From Clostridia bacterium (GTDB lineage: Bacteria > Bacillota > Clostridia > TANB77 > CAG-508), in contig JAFQQR010000003.1 in assembly GCA_017410505.1 (NCBI GenBank), forward strand, positions 1-36,493: a DNA stretch of 36,493 nucleotides. Direction: 5' to 3'. Below the pieces are notes generated by a model. That model searched no databases and was not told where the DNA came from. It saw only the letters and a program-made list of their open reading frames with translations. The first letter of the stretch is position 1. Each line of letters begins with the position of its first letter. Shown here in pieces: positions 1 to 8,615 of the stretch. The translations under genes were made by a program, and so were the position numbers.

Positions 1-1
1 A

Positions 2-211
2 GAACATAAACCAATAAATTGGGGAATTGTTTTAACTTGGACAGTTGGAGTTGTAGGATCTTTGATTATGGGATTTGGAATGAGTAAAATATTAGTAGGA
101 AATGCAAGTACATCTGATATGATAGTTGGAATTATAACAGGTGTAGTTGGGTTAGTGGTATGTGTGCTTAATTATCCTGTATATGCTTATATAAAAAGCA
201 ATAAAGAATAA
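2..211 (+). CDS. C-terminal end of a small two-helix membrane protein (cut by window start)
   Basis: An open frame entering from the left edge ends in TAA after 69 visible residues. It shows two hydrophobic stretches, about residues 7-29 (Trp-Gly-Ile through Gly-Met) and 40-64 (Met-Ile-Val-Gly through Tyr-Ala-Tyr-Ile), followed by a short basic tail (Lys-Ser-Asn-Lys-Glu). This looks like the C-terminal half of a small integral membrane protein. The start and any soluble domain lie outside the window, so no function can be assigned. A hairpin terminator follows directly, so it ends its transcription unit. Confidence 0.6.
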   Translation, partial: EHKPINWGIVLTWTVGVVGSLIMGFGMSKILVGNASTSDMIVGIITGVVGLVVCVLNYPVYAYIKSNKE

Positions 212-229
212 TTGTATAAACAATAAAGA

Positions 230-261
230 GAAAATTAGCATATATATGTTAATTTTCTTTT
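230..261 (+). terminator. Rho-independent terminator after the partial membrane protein gene
   Basis: Positions 230-243 (GAAAATTAGCATAT) pair with 244-257 (ATATGTTAATTTTC) with one G-T wobble, and a T-rich tail follows. In practice the central AT pairs would form the loop. It separates the first gene from the cardiolipin synthase gene. Confidence 0.7.
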
Positions 262-292
262 ACGTTGCTTAGAAAGAGAGGAAATTATAGTT

Positions 293-1822
293 ATGAAGAA
301 ATTGTTAAAGATTATTCGTTCAAGATTTTTAATATCAGCTCTTGTTATTTTATTGGAATTTATACAATTATTGATAGTTTTTACATTGTTATATGAATAC
401 TCAACTATAATATTTATATTAGGACATATTTTTTATATTGGTGTATTTTTATATATTATTAATAAATATGAAAGTCCGGAGTTTAAGCTGCCATGGATAA
501 TTATTATAATGTTATTTTCAGTAGTTGGTGCTTTTGTATTTATGCTTTTAACAAGTAATAACCAAAATAAAAGAACAATTTTAAGATTTAAAAATAATAA
601 AGAAAGTTTAAAACCATATTTAGAACAAGATGAAACTATAAAAAAATTAGAAGATGAAAATAGAGATGCTTATTTACAAGCGAATTATGTTAAGAAATCA
701 ACAGGTTTACCTTGCTATAAAAATACTAAAATATCATATTATAAAATAGGTGAAGATTTTCATAAAGAACTTTTAAATTCTTTAAAAGAAGCAAAGGATT
801 TTATATTTATGGAATATTTTATAATTGAAGAAGGTAAAATGTGGAATTCTATTTATGAAATTTTAAAAGAAAAAGTTAAGAATGGTGTAAAAGTTTATGT
901 TATTTATGATGACTTTGGCTGTATGACAACACTTGATGAGAAGTATTATAAAAAATTAAGTGCTGAAGGTATTTGTTGCAATCCAACTAATAAATTTGCA
1001 CCTGTTTTATCAAGAATACATAACAATAGAGATCATAGAAAAATAACAGTTATTGATGGTACTGTTGGCTTTACAGGAGGTATTAACCTTGCAGATGAGT
1101 ATATAAATAGCAAAGTAAAGCATGGTCATTGGAAAGATACAGCTATTAAATTAGAAGGAGAAGCAGTAAAAAGTTTAGCAGCTTTATTTTTGGAAATGTG
1201 GAATACTCAAAGTAAAATACAACTTGAACCTGACCAATTTATGAAAATAGAATATAAAGAAATAGGTCCTGTTGGTGTGGTTGCGCCTTATGGAGATGGA
1301 CCAGAGGATTTTTATAAAGATGATGTTGCGAAATATGTGTATCTAAATATGATAAATTCAGCTAAAAAATATATTTATATAACAACACCATATTTAATCT
1401 GTGATTATGAAATTTTAAATACACTATGTGTATCTGCCAAAAAAGGTGTAGATGTAAGAATCATCGTGCCACATATTCCTGATAAAAAAACTGTGTTTTG
1501 GATGACACAATCTAATTACGAAACATTAGTTAAAAATGGTGTTAAAATATATGAATATACACCTGGATTCATTCATGCAAAACAATTTATTTGTGATGAT
1601 ATATTTGCAACTTGTGGAACTGTAAATTTAGATTATCGTTCTCTTGCACACCATTTTGAATGTGGTATATGGATGTATAAAACAGAATGTATAGAAAGTA
1701 TGAAAAAGGATTTTATGGACACAATAAATATTTCAAAAGAAATTAAAGATGCAAAAAACAGATTAGCAAGTTGGAAAAAATTGATTGTTGAAGTTATGAA
1801 GGTATTTTTTCCATTGTTTTAA
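293..1822 (+). CDS. cls: Cardiolipin synthase (phospholipase D family)
   Basis: This 509-residue protein would join two phosphatidylglycerol molecules into cardiolipin plus glycerol at the cytoplasmic membrane. The N terminus carries about three hydrophobic segments (residues 12-45, 47-60 and 68-88), as in Gram-positive Cls enzymes. Two phospholipase D HxKx4D motifs are visible: H248-x-K250-x4-D255 (within HRKITVID) and H428-x-K430-x4-D435 (within HAKQFICDD). Each is followed by the usual Gly/Asn-rich segment (GFTGGIN and CGTVNLDYRS). Length is typical for the family. The start follows a GAGAGGAAA ribosome site. It is probably a monocistronic housekeeping gene or co-transcribed with the membrane protein 57 bases downstream. 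Confidence 0.95.
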   Translation: MKKLLKIIRSRFLISALVILLEFIQLLIVFTLLYEYSTIIFILGHIFYIGVFLYIINKYESPEFKLPWIIIIMLFSVVGAFVFMLLTSNNQNKRTILRFKNNKESLKPYLEQDETIKKLEDENRDAYLQANYVKKSTGLPCYKNTKISYYKIGEDFHKELLNSLKEAKDFIFMEYFIIEEGKMWNSIYEILKEKVKNGVKVYVIYDDFGCMTTLDEKYYKKLSAEGICCNPTNKFAPVLSRIHNNRDHRKITVIDGTVGFTGGINLADEYINSKVKHGHWKDTAIKLEGEAVKSLAALFLEMWNTQSKIQLEPDQFMKIEYKEIGPVGVVAPYGDGPEDFYKDDVAKYVYLNMINSAKKYIYITTPYLICDYEILNTLCVSAKKGVDVRIIVPHIPDKKTVFWMTQSNYETLVKNGVKIYEYTPGFIHAKQFICDDIFATCGTVNLDYRSLAHHFECGIWMYKTECIESMKKDFMDTINISKEIKDAKNRLASWKKLIVEVMKVFFPLF

Positions 1823-1879
1823 AAAACAAAATTGCTATTTTACGACAAATATATATACAAAGGAATGGAGAATTTTTAT

Positions 1880-2539
1880 ATGAAGGAAAATAGAACCAAA
1901 CAAATAATAAAAGATTTCTTGTCATTGGAAAAGAAAGAACAACTTGTTTTCTTCTTATCATGTTCTACAATAGCTAATTTTATTGTGGGAATAATTAAGT
2001 TTGTATTAGCACTTACAATACCTTCGTTATGGTTTTTGGTAAATGCAGGATTTAGTTTTGTATTAGCAATATGTAGATTTTTAACAATAAAAAGATATAA
2101 AATGATCAAAACATTAAAGTATAAAGTACTGCAAAAGAAAGAAGAATATAAAAATTATATACAAAATGGAATAATGTTGATAATATTAGGAATAATGTAC
2201 TTTTTTGTTAGTTCATATATGTATTATAAAGGAACTAATACCAATATGCACGAATACATAACTTATTTAGTAGCATTAATAGCGTTTACATCAATAGGAA
2301 CTGCTATATATGGAATGATAAAATATAAGAGAAGTCAAGAGCCTATTATAAAGGGAATAAAGATAACTAACTTTGCAAATGCTTTAACTTCTATGGTATT
2401 AACGCAAGTGGTTTTATTAGATACTTATGCAAATGAGTATGATTCAACTTTAAATGGTTATACAGGAATGGGAGTTAGTTTAATTATTATTGTATTAGGT
2501 TTATCTATGATTATTACTGCTAAAAAAGATATTAATTAA
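1880..2539 (+). CDS. Integral membrane protein of unknown function
   Basis: The 219-residue protein has about six hydrophobic segments, roughly residues 23-68 (two helices), 96-117, 125-148, 170-183 and 196-215. Soluble parts are short and basic. I chose ATG 1880 rather than the upstream in-frame TTG-type start because GGAG at 1867-1870 sits nine bases before it. The upstream extension (MLFYDKYIYKGMENFY) would run through the ribosome site. I recognise no family motif. It lies between cardiolipin synthase and ccdA, so a membrane or envelope role is only a contextual guess. Confidence 0.7.
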   Translation: MKENRTKQIIKDFLSLEKKEQLVFFLSCSTIANFIVGIIKFVLALTIPSLWFLVNAGFSFVLAICRFLTIKRYKMIKTLKYKVLQKKEEYKNYIQNGIMLIILGIMYFFVSSYMYYKGTNTNMHEYITYLVALIAFTSIGTAIYGMIKYKRSQEPIIKGIKITNFANALTSMVLTQVVLLDTYANEYDSTLNGYTGMGVSLIIIVLGLSMIITAKKDIN

Positions 2540-2623
2540 ATCATACAAGTAAGTTGTTAGTCGATTTTAATATAAATAAAATTATAAAAATTGTAAATAT
2601 TAAAATAAAAAGCAAAGGAGAAT

Positions 2624-3262
2624 ATGATGGATTATATATTAACATTTTTAGAAGGAATAGCAAGTTTTATATCGCCATGTTTATTGCCAATGGTACCAAT
2701 TTATATATCTTATTTTATAGGAGAAGATGACAACAATAGTAAAAAAGCAATATTAAATTCGATTGGTTTTGTATTAGGATTTACAACAATATTTTTGATA
2801 CTTTCTATTTTTGCAAGCCAATTAGGAGCGATATTAAGTAACAATATTAGATATATTAAAATATTTTTTGGAATTGTTATTATTTTGTTTGGCTTAAATT
2901 ATATGGAGTTTTTAAATATAAAGTTTTTGAATAAATCAAAAATGAAGAATTTAGATACAAAAAATTTGAAATTTTTTAAAGCAATGTTATTTGGAATATT
3001 ATTTTCAGTTAGTTGGACACCATGTATAGGAACATTTTTAGGTTCAGCGTTATTATTGATAGCAAAAGAGCAGGACATGCTAAAGGGAATAATAATGATG
3101 TTATTATATTCTATAGGATTGGGAATACCTTTTATGATATCAGCTATTTTAATAGAAAAATTAAAAAATGTTTTTGATTTTATAAAAAAACATTATGATG
3201 TAATAAAAAGAATTTCTGGTGTTATGCTAATTGGAGCAGGAATATACATGATACTATTTTAG
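2624..3262 (+). CDS. ccdA: CcdA-type transmembrane electron-transfer protein
   Basis: CcdA/DsbD-family proteins carry reducing equivalents from cytoplasmic thioredoxin across the membrane to an extracytoplasmic thioredoxin-like partner. The 212-residue protein shows the two helix-embedded redox cysteines of the family: C19 in SFISPCLLP and C134 in SVSWTPCIGTF. There are six predicted helices. Length is typical of CcdA (about 200-240). Two adjacent ATG codons (2624 and 2627) follow AAAGGAG; either could be used. The next gene starts nine bases downstream and encodes the expected thioredoxin partner, so the two form an operon for reducing disulfides outside the membrane. No cytochrome c biogenesis genes are visible here. 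Confidence 0.93.
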   Translation: MMDYILTFLEGIASFISPCLLPMVPIYISYFIGEDDNNSKKAILNSIGFVLGFTTIFLILSIFASQLGAILSNNIRYIKIFFGIVIILFGLNYMEFLNIKFLNKSKMKNLDTKNLKFFKAMLFGILFSVSWTPCIGTFLGSALLLIAKEQDMLKGIIMMLLYSIGLGIPFMISAILIEKLKNVFDFIKKHYDVIKRISGVMLIGAGIYMILF

Positions 3263-3270
3263 GAGGTTAT

Positions 3271-3699
3271 ATGAAAAAGAAAATATTAATTTTAGTAACA
3301 ATTGTATTTTTTATTGTAGGTATAGTATTAGTAAGTATATTTTTAAATAATAGAAATAAAGTAGAAATAAGTAATGAAGAGGAAAGTACAATAGAAGTTA
3401 TGAAAGTAACAAGTGCAAATTTTAAGGAAGAGGTTTTAAATAGTGATAAAACAGTATTAATAGATTTTTATGCAGATTGGTGTGGACCATGTAAAATGTT
3501 TTCGCCAATTGTTGAATCTGTAGCTGCAGAAAATGAAAATGTTAAAGTAGTAAAAATAGATGTTGATAATGAACAAGATTTAGCTATAAAATATCAAGTA
3601 ATGTCTATTCCAACAACTGTAGTAATCAAGAATGGTCAAGAAATAAATAGAGTTGTTGGAATGGTAAATAAAAGTTATTTAGTAGAAATGGTGAAATAA
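3271..3699 (+). CDS. Membrane-anchored extracytoplasmic thioredoxin
   Basis: The 142-residue protein has an N-terminal signal anchor (residues 4-25, very hydrophobic after MKKK), a short linker, then a thioredoxin fold. The catalytic motif W70-C71-G72-P73-C74-K75 is a classical thioredoxin active site, and the cis-proline is P114 in MSIPTT. The anchor would place the domain outside the cell, where the CcdA encoded just upstream (GGAGG overlaps the gene junction) would keep it reduced. Its substrates are unknown. It could act on surface proteins encoded nearby, but that is inference. TlpA/ResA proteins are an alternative, but they usually have CEPC or similar, so thioredoxin-like is the better label. 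Confidence 0.92.
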   Translation: MKKKILILVTIVFFIVGIVLVSIFLNNRNKVEISNEEESTIEVMKVTSANFKEEVLNSDKTVLIDFYADWCGPCKMFSPIVESVAAENENVKVVKIDVDNEQDLAIKYQVMSIPTTVVIKNGQEINRVVGMVNKSYLVEMVK

Positions 3700-3838
3700 G
3701 AAAGAAAATAAAATCGTTGATAAAATTGTTTTTGTATATCCAATTAAAAGAGGGATTGAAAATGCAAATGTAATTTAATAAAACTTTAAGGTTTCTATAA
3801 TAATCTATAATAGAAAAATTTTAATTGGAGGTAGAGAG

Positions 3839-4090
3839 ATGAAAGGAAAAATTTTAACATTTATAATTGGATTTTTAGTAGGCGCAATTATTGCTACAGC
3901 AGGATTTTTAATTTATAGTAAAACGGTAGCAAGTAATTCTAATCAACCTGGAATGATGGAAATGAACGGAAATGGACAAATGGGAGGACAATCAGGAAAT
4001 ATGGGTGAACCACCAGAAAAACCAAGTGGAGATAATGGACAAGAACCACCAACAAAACCAGAAGAAGCAAGTAACAATACAAGTAATTAA
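3839..4090 (+). CDS. Small anchored Pro/Gly/Met-rich peptide
   Basis: The 83-residue protein has an N-terminal hydrophobic anchor (residues 5-27, with small-residue GFLVGAII and ATAGFLI stretches). The tail is rich in Gly, Met, Asn, Pro and Glu, with repeated GQMGG, GNMG and EPPEKP/EPPTKP units, and lacks any fold motif. GGAGG at 3829 precedes the ATG. The downstream surface protein carries related GGNMPGQMGG repeats just after its own anchor. The two genes are probably co-expressed and perhaps related by duplication of the anchor-plus-linker module. Such linkers are common on Firmicute beta-helix surface proteins; this one is free-standing. Function unknown. Confidence 0.7.
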   Translation: MKGKILTFIIGFLVGAIIATAGFLIYSKTVASNSNQPGMMEMNGNGQMGGQSGNMGEPPEKPSGDNGQEPPTKPEEASNNTSN

Positions 4091-4106
4091 GGAAGAAGGT
4101 GGGAAT

Positions 4107-5476
4107 ATGAAAAAAACACAATTATTCAAATTATAATTATAATAGTTCTTGCAGTAATTTTAGGAATATTAGTAAAATTCACGATAGAATCTATTAATCA
4201 AAATAGTATGCCACAAATGGTAAATCAAGGAACGAATGGACAAGGTGGAAATATGCCAGGTCAAATGGGTGGAAATTCTAGTTCTATTGAATACTCTGGT
4301 GTTACAGAAATAACAGAAGATACTACAATAGAAAGTGGAGAATATTCATCAGAAAAATCGGATGAAAATGCAATTTTAGTTTCTGGAAATATAGAATCTA
4401 CACTTTCTAATATTACTGTAAATAAAATAGGAGATTCTGATGGTGGAGATAATACAAGTTTTTATGGTACTAATTCAGGAATAATTGCTAAAAGTGGAGC
4501 AAATTTAACATTAAGAAATATAACAGTAACAACAAATGCAATAGGAGCAAATGGAGTACTTAGTTATGGTGGTAGTGCCACAACAAATAATACATCTTCT
4601 GATGGAACTACTATAACAATTAGTGATTCAAACATAACAACAACAAAAGACAATTCAGGTGGAATAATGACTACAGGTGGAGGAATATTAAATGCTTCTA
4701 ATCTAACTATTAATACATCAGGAGTTTCAAGTGCTGCAATTAGAACTGATAGAGGAGGTGGAACTGTAACTGTAGATGGTGGAACTTATACTACAACAGG
4801 AGCAGGCTCACCATCAGTTTATTCAACAGCTGATATAACAGTAAATGATGCTACATTACTAGCAAAAACAGCAGAAGGAATTGTAATCGAGGGTAAGAAT
4901 TCAGTAACAATTAATAACTGTAATTTGACTGATAGTAATACTAAATTAAATGGACTATCAACAACATATAAAAATATTTTCTTATATCAATCAATGTCAG
5001 GAGACGCGGATACTGGGAATTCAGAATTTACAGCAAACAACAGTATAATAACAACCAATAATGGAGATTCTTTTTATATTACAAACACAGCCTCAATAAT
5101 TAACTTAACTAATAATACAATTATAAACAATGATGCTGATGGAAACTTTTTAAGAGCTAAAGCAGATTCTTGGGGAAATCAAGGTTCAAATGGTGGAGAT
5201 GTAACATTAATCTTAAACAATCAAAAAGCAACAGGAAATATTGTTATTGATTCGGTATCAAAGCTAAATATGACTATGAATACAAATTCATATTATGAAG
5301 GAACAATAAATGCAGACAATACTGCAAATAATATTACTTTAAAATTAGATAAAACATCAAGTATAAAATTAACAGGAGACAGCTATGTAACTTCTTTAGA
5401 GACGGATGATACAGCATATAGTAATATAGATTTTAATGGTTACAAATTATATGTTAATGGTGTTGCTATAAACTAA
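4107..5476 (+). CDS. Beta-helix surface protein (Cthe_2159-like carbohydrate-binding domain), frameshifted at the start
   Basis: ATG 4107 follows GGAAGAAGGTGGG and is the natural start, but its frame stops after nine codons. The 7-A run at 4110-4116 is the reason. With eight As the frame would read MKKNTIIQIIIIIVLAVILG, a signal anchor running straight into the main body; as written, the body is open only from ATG 4208. Corrected length is 456 residues. The body has a GGNMPGQMGG linker and then many short Ser/Thr/Asn-rich repeats (GTTITISDSNITTT, GTVTVDGGTYTTT, DITVNDATLLA) typical of a right-handed beta-helix. The domain resembles the Cthe_2159 carbohydrate-binding family, probably a cell-surface polysaccharide-binding protein. 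The frameshift may be phase variation, slippage, a mutation or a consensus error. Confidence 0.75.
4110..4116 (+). other. Seven-A tract that puts the signal anchor out of frame
   Basis: Seven As follow ATG 4107. One more A would join the hydrophobic anchor (frame of 4208) to the start codon. Position immediately after the start makes it a plausible contingency locus or transcriptional slippage site. It is equally a typical place for a homopolymer sequencing error. Confidence 0.6.
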
Positions 5477-5501
5477 AAATTGAATAGAAACTGAATAACT
5501 G

Positions 5502-5530
5502 ATAACCCTATATATGATATATAGGGTTAT
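5502..5530. terminator. Perfect 13-bp hairpin after the beta-helix gene
   Basis: ATAACCCTATATA (5502-5514) pairs exactly with 5518-5530 around a TGA loop. No long T tract follows, so it may be a weak or bidirectional terminator, or an RNA-stabilising hairpin, between the surface-protein gene and the MYG1 gene. Confidence 0.6.
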
Positions 5531-5682
5531 TATGCATGTATTGAAATTATTTCTAAAAAATGATGTTAATATTTTGTTTTTAATTGTTTAAAAAATATAT
5601 TTATGATATAGTTAATAGTGCTAGATGATAATTATGAAAGATAAAAAATTGAGATAATATAATATATTGGGAGAATATAAGT

Positions 5683-6581
5683 ATGAAAACAAGTCAATAT
5701 AAGAATATTCGATTAACTCGGACAAATTGAAGATGCGAATTGTATAACACATTCTGGTAAATTTCATGTGGATGATATTATTTCTACAATATTTCTTAGC
5801 AAAATTAAAGAAAATATTGTTTTATTAAGAGTTGCTACTATAGATAATAATTTAAATTTGAATAATAAATTAGTTTATGATATTGGTTTACGGAGAATTT
5901 GATCACCACCAAAAAAACAGAAATGGTCAAAGAGATAATGGAATTTATTATTCATCAATAGGTTTATTATGGAAAAAATTTGGTAAAGAATATTTAAAAA
6001 AATTAAAAGTAAAAAGTATAGATAAAACTTTTGAATATATGGATAAAGAATTAATTCAATATATTGATGCAACAGATAATATGCAAATTGAATATTTAGA
6101 AAATAAAATATCACCAGATTTTATAAAATTATGCAATCCTGAATGGAATGAAAATATATCCGAAGATGAAGCTTTTATAAATGCCTTAAAATTAGCAGAT
6201 GGATTTTGGGAAGTTTATATAAAACATGCTATTGCAGAAGTAGAAGCTATAGAAATAATTTTAGATAAAATTGAAAAATGTAAGGAATGTTATTTAATAT
6301 TTGATATGGAAATGCCATATAGAAAAGCAATGAAATATACTAATAATGACAATGTTAAATATATAATATTTAAATCACGCAGAGAAGGATATGATATTAG
6401 AACTCTAATAGATTCGTGTAAATTTAAAAATGAAATTACTCAGTCCACTGATATAAATATTTCACGAAAATTAACAGGAATAAATGATTTAATATATGTT
6501 GATGTTCATGGAAAATTATGTTGTACAAAAACATTAGAAGGTGCTATTCGAATTGTAAAATATAATGAAGGAGAATGTTAG
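5683..6581 (+). CDS. MYG1-family protein interrupted by two in-frame CGG +1 shift sites
   Basis: MYG1 (UPF0160) proteins are DHH-related metal-dependent phosphoesterases; the eukaryotic member is an RNA exonuclease. ATG 5683 follows GGGAGA with an eight-base gap. The frame reads 12 residues, meets CGG at 5719, and stops soon after. Skipping the C gives T-GQIEDAN and the family motif H23-S-G-K-F-H28-V-D-D. This frame in turn meets CGG at 5891. Skipping that C gives YDIGL-GEFDHHQ, the conserved metal site (D73, H74, H75), and then YSSIGLLWKKFG and IDATDN. Both skips together give one 298-residue frame, the normal family length. Without shifting, only short dead peptides are made. So this is either a +1-frameshifted gene, a pseudogene, or an error in the consensus. 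Confidence 0.85.
5719..5721 (+). other. CGG +1 frameshift site 1 (MYG1, Thr-CGG-Ac)
   Basis: In-frame ACT CGG ACA leads to TGA five bases later. Reading ACT, skipping C and continuing GGA CAA ATT opens the MYG1 frame containing HSGKFHVDD. The base after CGG is A, so the +1 codon is GGA (Gly). Confidence 0.75.
5891..5893 (+). other. CGG +1 frameshift site 2 (MYG1, Leu-CGG-Ag)
   Basis: In the frame set by site 1, TTA CGG AGA ATT TGA ends the protein. Skipping the C gives TTA GGA GAA TTT GAT CAC CAC, which restores the family motif GEFDHHQ. The +1 codon is GGA (Gly70). Confidence 0.8.
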
Positions 6582-6736
6582 AAATAAGTATCGATAATAT
6601 AGATACAAAAATCAATTATGAAATTATTTAATGCCATACATAGCTGAATATTTTGAATGTTAATATGCATTGCTTGTAGCAACGGCCTATTCATTATACA
6701 ATAGTTTTATTAATGAAAGAAAGGATGGTATTAAAA

Positions 6737-7246
6737 ATGTTAAAGGAAAACATTAAAGCAATCAGAAAAGCAAAAGGACTTTCGCAAGAAGAACTTGGTA
6801 TCAAGTTGAATGTGGTAAGACAAACAATTTCTAAATGGGAGCAAGGATTATCAGTTCCTGATTCTGAAATGTTAATTTCTATATCAGAGGTACTTGAAAC
6901 TCCTGTAAGCACTTTACTTGGAGAAACCATTTCTGAGTCTAAAGTTGATGATTTAAAAGTAATTTCTGAGAAATTGGAGATAATAAACTTGCAGCTATCA
7001 CAAAGAAAGAATTTGAGGCGAAAAATGATTCATTGGCTACTAATCTCATTGTGTGCAATCACAATAATAACTTCCATAGCTTTAATATCATTAAATAGTC
7101 CGTACTTGGGTTGGAATTATAGTGACCCTGAAAAAGCTGTTATAGGAGTTACTTTTCATGTATTTGAATGGCTGTTTATCAGGATAGCACCGATTATCCT
7201 TATTGGATCAATCGGCGGAATTTTCTTAACACAAAAGAGAGTATAA
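6737..7246 (+). CDS. XRE-family regulator with two C-terminal membrane helices
   Basis: The 169-residue protein begins with a Cro/C1-type helix-turn-helix (residues 1-60: NIKAIRKAKGLSQEELG, then VRQTISKWEQGLSVPD, then SEVLETPVSTLLGE). A linker follows, with two membrane helices at about 98-120 and 140-165. XRE proteins with a C-terminal membrane part are common in Clostridia and are thought to act as membrane-sensing repressors. I chose ATG 6737 over ATG 6713 and 6725 because AAAGGATGG lies about ten bases upstream and family members start with MLKENIK. It stands alone, with a terminator downstream. Its targets are unknown. Confidence 0.85.
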   Translation: MLKENIKAIRKAKGLSQEELGIKLNVVRQTISKWEQGLSVPDSEMLISISEVLETPVSTLLGETISESKVDDLKVISEKLEIINLQLSQRKNLRRKMIHWLLISLCAITIITSIALISLNSPYLGWNYSDPEKAVIGVTFHVFEWLFIRIAPIILIGSIGGIFLTQKRV

Positions 7247-7586
7247 AATTGTTTTACTTTTTTGAGGAATGTTTAGATTTCAAATTACAATTTATCTAAC
7301 TGATAATTAAAATAGTGGATGATAATTCGAAAATGAATTATCGTCTTTTTTAATTTACAGAAAAAAGACTGAAGTAGGGGGATATACTAAAAGTTTAAAA
7401 TACTAAAAATTTTGTGTAAAGTTAATTTTGTATATAAAATTTCTTGAAACGAACATTTGTTAAAAATGTTTGTAAATAAATTTTTATATTATAAATTTAT
7501 TGTTTGAAAAATACAGCAAATATAGAGAAAAATAGGTGTTTTTGGAATTTTTGAAAAAATTTTAATATAAAATTACTATTTCATCA
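7247..7586. repeat. Gene-free stretch with a terminator and two dispersed repeat units (D1, A1)
   Basis: No gene is visible. After the terminator at 7321, positions 7411-7490 (unit D1, containing TGTAAAGTTAATTTTGTATA and the hairpin CGAACATTTGTTAAAAATGT) are repeated in direct orientation at 10024-10108. Positions 7501-7572 (unit A1, containing GAAAAATACAGCAAATATAG) are a diverged copy of the unit at 8382 and 10392. The stretch is non-coding and extremely AT-rich. Confidence 0.7.
7321..7350 (+). terminator. Terminator after the XRE regulator gene
   Basis: GATAATTC (7321-7328) pairs with GAATTATC (7335-7342), followed by GTCTTTTTT. It is a compact hairpin with a T tract, pointing rightward. 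Confidence 0.8.
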
Positions 7587-8210
7587 CTATTTACTATTGC
7601 TATATCTTTTACTATCATTGTGTAAAAAATTCATAACCAAATCAATAATTACTTCTTTTTCTTTTGGATTTGATTCAGCAATTAATAAAGTTAGAGTAGT
7701 TAAAGTGTTATTATCAATTACTTGCTTATTTTCTCTATATAAAATTCCATAAAAATTCAAAAAGTATATAAATAATGTTGCTGCTATTCTTTTGTTTCCA
7801 TCTGCAAATACATGATTTTTTACTATTAAATATAGGAAATTAGCAGCTTTTTCTTCAATACTTTTGTATATATCTTGCCCTGCAAAACTTTGATAAATAT
7901 TACCTATAATGTATTCTAATCCTTTATCTCTTTTAATTCTATTTGCGATATCTATTAATTTTATTGTTTTTTCTAAATATTCTAATCTCTTTTGATTAAG
8001 CGCATATCCTTTTAACATATAGTCTTTTAAAATTTTATTTGCCCATTGTCTAAAAATTACACCTTTATCTGATTTTACTCTATAACCGACACTTAATATC
8101 ACATCAAGATTATAATATTCTATATTTCTTGTTACTTCTCTTTCACCTTCTTTTTGAACTGTCGCAAATTTTGCGACAGTTGGAATATCCTTTAATTCTT
8201 CTTTTTTATA
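7587..8210 (-). pseudogene. RhuM-Fic gene remnant, 5'-truncated and internally deleted
   Basis: On the minus strand the frame is open from 8210 (TGA just upstream) to the stop at 7587. It has no proper start; GTG 8102 is internal. It reads LKDIPTVAKFATVQKEGERE, then NLDVILSVGYRVKSDKG, then the Fic motif HVFADGNKR. Against the intact copy at 10929 it lacks the first 60 or so residues. It also lacks a central block of about 72 residues: IANRI runs directly into RDKGLE, deleting the segment from DERLEGD to FAVE. The internal deletion keeps frame and the Fic core is intact. Still, the missing N terminus and ribosome site argue for a dead copy. Its 5' side abuts repeat B1, which is an inverted copy of the sequence upstream of the intact gene. 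Confidence 0.85.
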
Positions 8211-8615
8211 TCAAATAGTCAATTGTTTTAAATAAATTATTTAAAAATGTGCTGTTACATATTTACTAATATTCACTTATATTACTTTATTTAATATTTA
8301 ACTCTTATTATAATCTTTTGTATTAGTTACTATCAGCGTTCTAAAATCAATTTCTAGCTATTTTTTTATTTTATCTTTAAGCTTGTTATTTGAAAAATAC
8401 GGCAAATATAGAGAAATAGGCGTTTTCGGGATTTTGGAAAAATTTTAATATAAAAGTATATAATGATAAAATTTTAATAAATAAAATTTAAAATAAAACT
8501 TTAAAATATATCTTGCACGTTCAAGTATAAACATGATATAATACAGAAAAATTAAGTAATTAGCTTAAAAATATGTAGTGTTACCCAAAAAATAATTATT
8601 TAAGGAGGTAAAAAT
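8211..8615. repeat. Gene-free stretch holding inverted unit B1, direct unit A2 and a promoter
   Basis: Positions 8252-8378 (B1) are, in reverse complement, nearly the same as 10538-10681 (B2): shared runs include CAAAAGATTATAATAAGAGT and AATAAAGTAATATAAGT. Next to it, 8382-8510 (A2) is a near-identical direct copy of 10392-10522 (A3), sharing AGAGAAATAGGCGTTTTCGG. B1 thus follows the inverted RhuM-Fic remnant while A2 keeps the plus orientation. The last part holds the promoter of the next gene. Confidence 0.8.
8513..8542 (+). promoter_or_regulatory. Sigma-A type promoter for the 89-residue gene
   Basis: TTGCAC (8513-8518) and TATAAT (8537-8542) are separated by 18 bases, about 70 bases before the gene at 8616. 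Confidence 0.65.

Noticed and set aside
4208..5476. Beta-helix gene starting at ATG 4208
   Set aside because: No ribosome site there, and the open frame upstream encodes a good membrane anchor that needs the start at 4107.
7587..8102. A complete 171-residue protein starting at GTG 8102
   Set aside because: Homology continues upstream to 8210 without a start, and an internal block is missing, so it is a remnant.
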